From positions 1-12,604 of the forward strand of contig CATVZP010000055.1 of assembly GCA_958348565.1 (NCBI GenBank): DNA of 12,604 nt, written 5' to 3'. Shown here piece after piece: positions 7,645 through 12,604 of the stretch. The notes beneath the pieces were generated by a model. It did no database searches. It saw nothing but the letters and a program-made list of their open reading frames with translations, and was not told the DNA's origin. Each line of letters begins with the position of its first letter. Position 1 is the first letter of the stretch. The position numbers and the translations under genes were made by a program. The stretch is from an uncultured Collinsella sp. GTDB taxonomy: Bacteria > Actinomycetota > Coriobacteriia > Coriobacteriales > Coriobacteriaceae.

Positions 7645-7785
7645 CGGATTCCCGGGCCGGGCGGCCTGCGGTTTAAGTTTGCTGCTCTACAGTCCTGGCT
7701 CGCACGGAGGCCACATTAAGTGGCCTCCGGCTCGTGCGGAACTCGCGACAAACTTAAACAGCGGGCCGCCCGGGCCGGGAATCCG
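7645..7785. repeat. Large imperfect palindrome with a nested hairpin
   Basis: The outer arms, 7645-7680 and 7750-7785, are each 36 bases and match at 33 positions when one is reverse-complemented; one of the three differences would be a G-U pair in RNA. They are very GC-rich (CCCGGGCCGGGCGGCC type), with an AT-rich inner edge GTTTAAGTTT. Inside is a second hairpin, GGAGGCCAC (7706-7714) with GTGGCCTCC (7720-7728) around ATTAA, extended past a bulge by CGCAC and GTGCG. No T-run follows on either strand, so it does not look like a terminator. It lies about 85 bases upstream of the rpsL -35. It may be a copy of an interspersed repeat or a cruciform or RNA structure; no coding capacity is convincing. 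Confidence 0.7.
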
Positions 7786-7808
7786 ACGTGCTCGTCGGGG
7801 CAACGCTG

Positions 7809-7838
7809 CCTGCCAAAAAGGGACAGGTTTATTTTGGT
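7809..7838 (+). repeat. 30-base repeat, left copy (inverted relative to 9607-9636)
   Basis: Contains GGGACAGGTTTATTTTGGT and begins CCTGCCAAAAA. It is identical over all 30 bases to the reverse complement of 9607-9636, and the similarity continues for four more bases after one mismatch. The unit is itself an imperfect palindrome, with CCAAAA at one end and TTTTGG at the other. It lies just beyond the terminator of the sigma cassette. The pattern resembles interspersed extragenic palindromes or the ends of a small mobile unit; the choice is not settled by this window. Confidence 0.8.
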
Positions 7839-7851
7839 CGGTTTTATCTGG

Positions 7852-7916
7852 GGAAACGTCGCGCTCCAGCGGTAATCTGCTCTCATCTGTCGCATGGAAA
7901 TCGGCGGCGTTTCCAT
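7852..7916. repeat. Overlapping inverted repeats with two exclusive pairings
   Basis: Bases 7852-7862 (GGAAACGTCGC) pair with 7904-7914 at 10 of 11 positions. Bases 7894-7900 (ATGGAAA) pair perfectly with 7910-7916 (TTTCCAT). Both pairings use the same TTTCC, so only one can form at a time. It lies downstream of the sigma-cassette terminator on the minus strand. There is no gene here, and no promoter of its own was recognised. Confidence 0.4.
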
Positions 7917-7923
7917 TTAACGC

Positions 7924-7956
7924 AAAAGAGGCCGCTTCCCCTAGTAAGAAGCGGCC
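7924..7956 (-). terminator. Intrinsic terminator after the anti-sigma-like gene
   Basis: Perfect nine-pair stem, GGCCGCTTC (7930-7938) with GAAGCGGCC (7948-7956), and a nine-base loop. On the minus strand it is followed by TCTTTTGCGTT. It starts 8 bases after the stop codon of the upstream gene, closing the sigma/anti-sigma unit and separating it from the str promoter. Confidence 0.85.
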
Positions 7957-7963
7957 CCAAATC

Positions 7964-9040
7964 TTACGAATAGACGATGGTAAAGGGTACTTCTGTTTCG
8001 GTCTCTCCTGTTGACGTGCACCTCGTGCCCTCAAGCGTTACTGAGACCACTTGGTCGACATCAATCAACTTCGTTGGCACCCAGATGTTCTCTCCGCTAT
8101 TGCGCGCATAAGAAAAATATAAGTTGAACACCCCTGCGTCGTCATCTTCGATAATCTGCTCCGATCCATCCTTGTAGCTGACGGTCAGCTTATTATCAAC
8201 TGCTTCATAGCCCAGATCATCGATGTGTGTCTGGATGGAAAACGGGCTAATCTCAAGAGGTGAGTCACCGGAGCGGAGTTCCTTTGTATCGACGTACGCT
8301 CCAACGCTAAACTCGGGCGTCGATGCCTCGAACGGCTTCGCATCCTCGCCTTCGCCCTCGGTCCACGAGATATTCCAGGTGACCGCATGTTGAAAACCTC
8401 GCTCGCGATCCATAGAAGCAAAGTACATCGTGCCATTAATGACAGTATCGCTTGATGTGTCCTTATCAATGGTGCAGCGTGTGTCAGCCCATTCCTCGCC
8501 GAAGTTCATGCTGGGTGTACCGATGCCTTGTTCTTCTTCACCATAGAGAACAAGTTCGCCTGTCTCTGCTGCCGGCTTGTAGTAGTTAACGCCATTTGGA
8601 TTGGACAACGTAAACGTCACGGCTCCGCAGCCGTTTTGGTCAATAGCCATCTCATGGATATCAAGCGTATAGCCGTTACCCTCGACGGACAGATTAACCT
8701 CCTGGACTGCACCCTCCAGGCTTTGGGGCGCGATGCCATCACCAAACTCTCTGGTGTAGGTATATTTAGTCCCCGATGAGCCACCGTTGGTCCAGGTAAT
8801 GGAATCCCCATTGCCGTGGTTTCCCCAGGCTGAGGCAAAATAGCTGGAATTGACAACGGCGTAGGCGACCCCTCCGGTCGCCAACACTCCGGCAAGACAT
8901 CCGATTACGGCAACATACAGAGGTTTCGCGTGACCCTTTCGACGAAGCGGCTTTCCAGCCGCAGCATCAATAACACGGTCGGCAAGATCGCTATCGGCTT
9001 GGATGGACTCGAAGGCCTGCTTGATTTGATTGGATTTCAC
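7964..9040 (-). CDS. One-pass membrane protein, probable anti-sigma factor with large outer domain
   Basis: The 358-residue protein has a short cytoplasmic N-terminus (1-40, MKSNQIKQAFESIQADSDL), one membrane helix at about 41-63 (LYVAVIGCLAGVLATGGVAY) and roughly 295 outer residues. The outer part is rich in Asp, Glu, Ser and Thr, with beta-strand-like alternation and three cysteines. This layout, directly after and overlapping an ECF sigma gene, is that of a membrane anti-sigma factor of the kind annotated with DUF4179-like domains in Gram-positives. I could not confirm a named domain, and there is no HHxxC zinc anti-sigma motif. The start is GTG at 9040, with GGAGG 6 bases before it. It overlaps the sigma gene by 50 bases. 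Sampled stretches are about 43 to 52 percent GC, below fusA. The signal it senses is unknown. Confidence 0.75.
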   Translation of the reverse strand: MKSNQIKQAFESIQADSDLADRVIDAAAGKPLRRKGHAKPLYVAVIGCLAGVLATGGVAYAVVNSSYFASAWGNHGNGDSITWTNGGSSGTKYTYTREFGDGIAPQSLEGAVQEVNLSVEGNGYTLDIHEMAIDQNGCGAVTFTLSNPNGVNYYKPAAETGELVLYGEEEQGIGTPSMNFGEEWADTRCTIDKDTSSDTVINGTMYFASMDRERGFQHAVTWNISWTEGEGEDAKPFEASTPEFSVGAYVDTKELRSGDSPLEISPFSIQTHIDDLGYEAVDNKLTVSYKDGSEQIIEDDDAGVFNLYFSYARNSGENIWVPTKLIDVDQVVSVTLEGTRCTSTGETETEVPFTIVYS

Positions 9041-9509
9041 GGTCGCCCTCCTCTAGGATGAATTTGAGCTTCGATCGACCACGAGCTAAACGCGTTCGAA
9101 CGGTCGCGGCTGGCACATGCAGTAACTCGGCAATCTCTGAGGTCGAAAAGCCCAGATAGTAATAGAGCACGATGGGAACACGGAATCGCTCCGGAAGTCG
9201 CATAACGTCTGACAAGACCGCCTTGGTCTCATCCTGCGCCGCCGAAAGCGAATCGGTCAGACTTTCAATATCCTCCACGCGTCTCCACGGCTTTCGAAAG
9301 AGAGATTTGCATTCATTGATCGTGACCCGGATAAGCCATCGACGAAGATGCTCCCGGCTTTCAAAATGCGTATCGCTTTTGAGCAACTTAAGAAAGACGT
9401 CTTGTGCAACATCGTCGGCATCGGCGCGATCGCGCAGGTACGTCAATGCGATTCGAAACACGACATCCCGGTGATCTTCGACCGCCTGTCTAAAAGCTTG
9501 TTCTTCCAT
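8991..9509 (-). CDS. ECF-type RNA polymerase sigma factor
   Basis: An alternative sigma factor of 172 residues with only the two essential domains, normal for the ECF group. Region 2 covers about 8-65 (VVFRIALTYLRDRADADDVA, then QDVFLKLL), including the DADDVAQDVF core-binding helix and the RRWLIRVTINECK promoter-melting stretch. Region 4 covers about 105-155 (LPERFRVPIVLYYYLGFS, then a helix-turn-helix ending VRTRLARGRSKLK). An upstream in-frame GTG would add two residues but lies inside the GGGAGGTG ribosome binding site, so the ATG at 9509 is used. It is co-transcribed with the overlapping anti-sigma-like gene and preceded by an ECF-type promoter, which suggests self-regulation. The match to the SigW/SigV-type -35 suggests an envelope-stress role; that is inference. 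Confidence 0.93.
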   Translation of the reverse strand: MEEQAFRQAVEDHRDVVFRIALTYLRDRADADDVAQDVFLKLLKSDTHFESREHLRRWLIRVTINECKSLFRKPWRRVEDIESLTDSLSAAQDETKAVLSDVMRLPERFRVPIVLYYYLGFSTSEIAELLHVPAATVRTRLARGRSKLKFILEEGDREIQSNQAGLRVHPSR

Positions 9510-9557
9510 AATCACCTCCCGGTGACGTTAATGATTCTTGATGAGGCCCTCACCATA

Positions 9558-9586
9558 GATACGCTCTTGCCGGACGAAATGTTTCA
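9558..9586 (-). promoter_or_regulatory. ECF-type promoter before the sigma gene, probably autoregulated
   Basis: On the minus strand, TGAAAC (9581-9586), 17 bases, then CGTATC (9558-9563). This fits the Gram-positive ECF consensus (TGAAAC with CGTA at 16 to 17 bases) known for SigW-like factors, and not the housekeeping consensus. The expected start site is near 9552, leaving a leader of about 43 bases before the ATG. Confidence 0.75.
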
Positions 9587-9606
9587 AATTCAAGCAGGAA
9601 TAACCT

Positions 9607-9636
9607 ACCAAAATAAACCTGTCCCTTTTTGGCAGG
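9607..9636 (-). repeat. 30-base repeat, right copy (inverted relative to 7809-7838)
   Basis: Reverse complement of the left copy with no mismatch over 30 bases. Together with its flanks it forms an 11-of-12 stem (AACCTGCCAAAA against TTTTGGTAGGTT). It lies between the rpoC terminator and the ECF promoter, so the two copies bracket the sigma/anti-sigma unit with 1,768 bases between them. Confidence 0.8.
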
Positions 9637-9647
9637 TTTTCTTCAAC

Positions 9648-9684
9648 AAAAAAGACCCGCTCCCCTGTTGGGAAGCGGGTCTTT
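9648..9684 (-). terminator. Intrinsic terminator of the rpoC operon
   Basis: Eleven-pair stem, AAAGACCCGCT (9651-9661) with AGCGGGTCTTT (9674-9684), extended by three more pairs after one mismatch, with a TGTT loop. On the minus strand it runs into six T residues. It starts 27 bases after the rpoC stop. Confidence 0.93.
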
Positions 9685-9710
9685 GGAAGAACGGTTAACG
9701 TACTAGGAAA

Positions 9711-12604
<2,894 letters not shown>

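Larger units (their letters stand above)
7562..7963. other. Gene-free region between the str promoter and the anti-sigma-like gene
   Basis: I see no gene here. The stretch is full of structure instead: the large palindrome (7645-7785), one copy of the 30-base inverted repeat (7809-7838), an alternative-pairing region (7852-7916) and the terminator of the upstream sigma cassette (7924-7956). Short open frames here on both strands lack ribosome binding sites and family features. Confidence 0.6.

Noticed and set aside
7645..7785. Large palindrome read as an intrinsic terminator
   Set aside because: There is no T-run after the outer or inner stem on either strand, and proper terminators already lie nearby.
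7562..7963. Possible tRNA or CRISPR array in the structured gap
   Set aside because: No cloverleaf, T-loop or evenly spaced direct repeats were found.
7687..8034. Open frames of 115 to 126 codons on both strands in the gap after the anti-sigma-like gene
   Set aside because: They cross the palindrome, the repeat and the terminator, have no ribosome binding site and show no family pattern.
9510..9515. GTG start giving the sigma factor two extra residues
   Set aside because: The GTG is part of the GGGAGGTG ribosome binding site for the ATG at 9509.
9348..9698. A 116-codon plus-strand frame upstream of the sigma gene
   Set aside because: It runs through the sigma gene in antisense, then the ECF promoter, the 30-base repeat and the rpoC terminator; no coding signals.

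Overview
This window looks like chromosome from a moderately high-GC Gram-positive bacterium. The most likely source is a gut actinobacterium of class Coriobacteriia (Collinsella or Olsenella type). That is an inference from gene content and protein style, not a database match. Every gene except birA lies on the minus strand.

Left part (1-3910). A type II fatty-acid synthesis operon reads right to left as fabH, acpP, fabK and fabD, with fabD cut by the left edge. The genes are tightly packed: fabK begins at the acpP stop codon, and fabD overlaps the end of fabK by 13 bases. The enoyl reductase is the flavin type, FabK. Divergent from fabH is birA, a biotin-protein ligase without the N-terminal DNA-binding domain. 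It probably serves acetyl-CoA carboxylase, which feeds malonyl units to the same pathway. The fabH-birA gap holds two near-identical 19-base direct repeats that look like operator sites.

Middle part (3965-7561). A str-type operon reads rpsL, rpsG, fusA, rpsJ. It has a good sigma-A-like promoter at 7533-7561 and a strong intrinsic terminator at 3965-4005. There is no tuf, and rpsJ (S10) is closed off by the terminator, so it is not joined to the rest of an S10 operon. rpsL and rpsJ both start at TTG. S12 carries Arg at position 88, where Lys is usual.

Accessory part (7562-9650). Between the str promoter and rpoC sits a small cassette of slightly lower GC. It encodes an ECF sigma factor with an apparent self-recognised promoter (TGAAAC-N17-CGTATC) and an overlapping one-pass membrane anti-sigma-like protein, followed by a terminator. 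A perfect 30-base sequence occurs in inverted orientation on both sides of this pair. Downstream of its terminator lies a large imperfect palindrome at 7645-7785.

Right part (9648-12604). This is the 3' two-thirds of rpoC, starting in the catalytic NADFDGDQM motif at the window edge and ending at a strong terminator. After the normal end of beta' there is an extension of about 216 residues. It contains a helix-hairpin-helix unit that aligns without gaps to the DNA-binding C-terminal domain of the RNA polymerase alpha subunit and keeps most of its DNA-contact residues. This is the most notable observation in the window.
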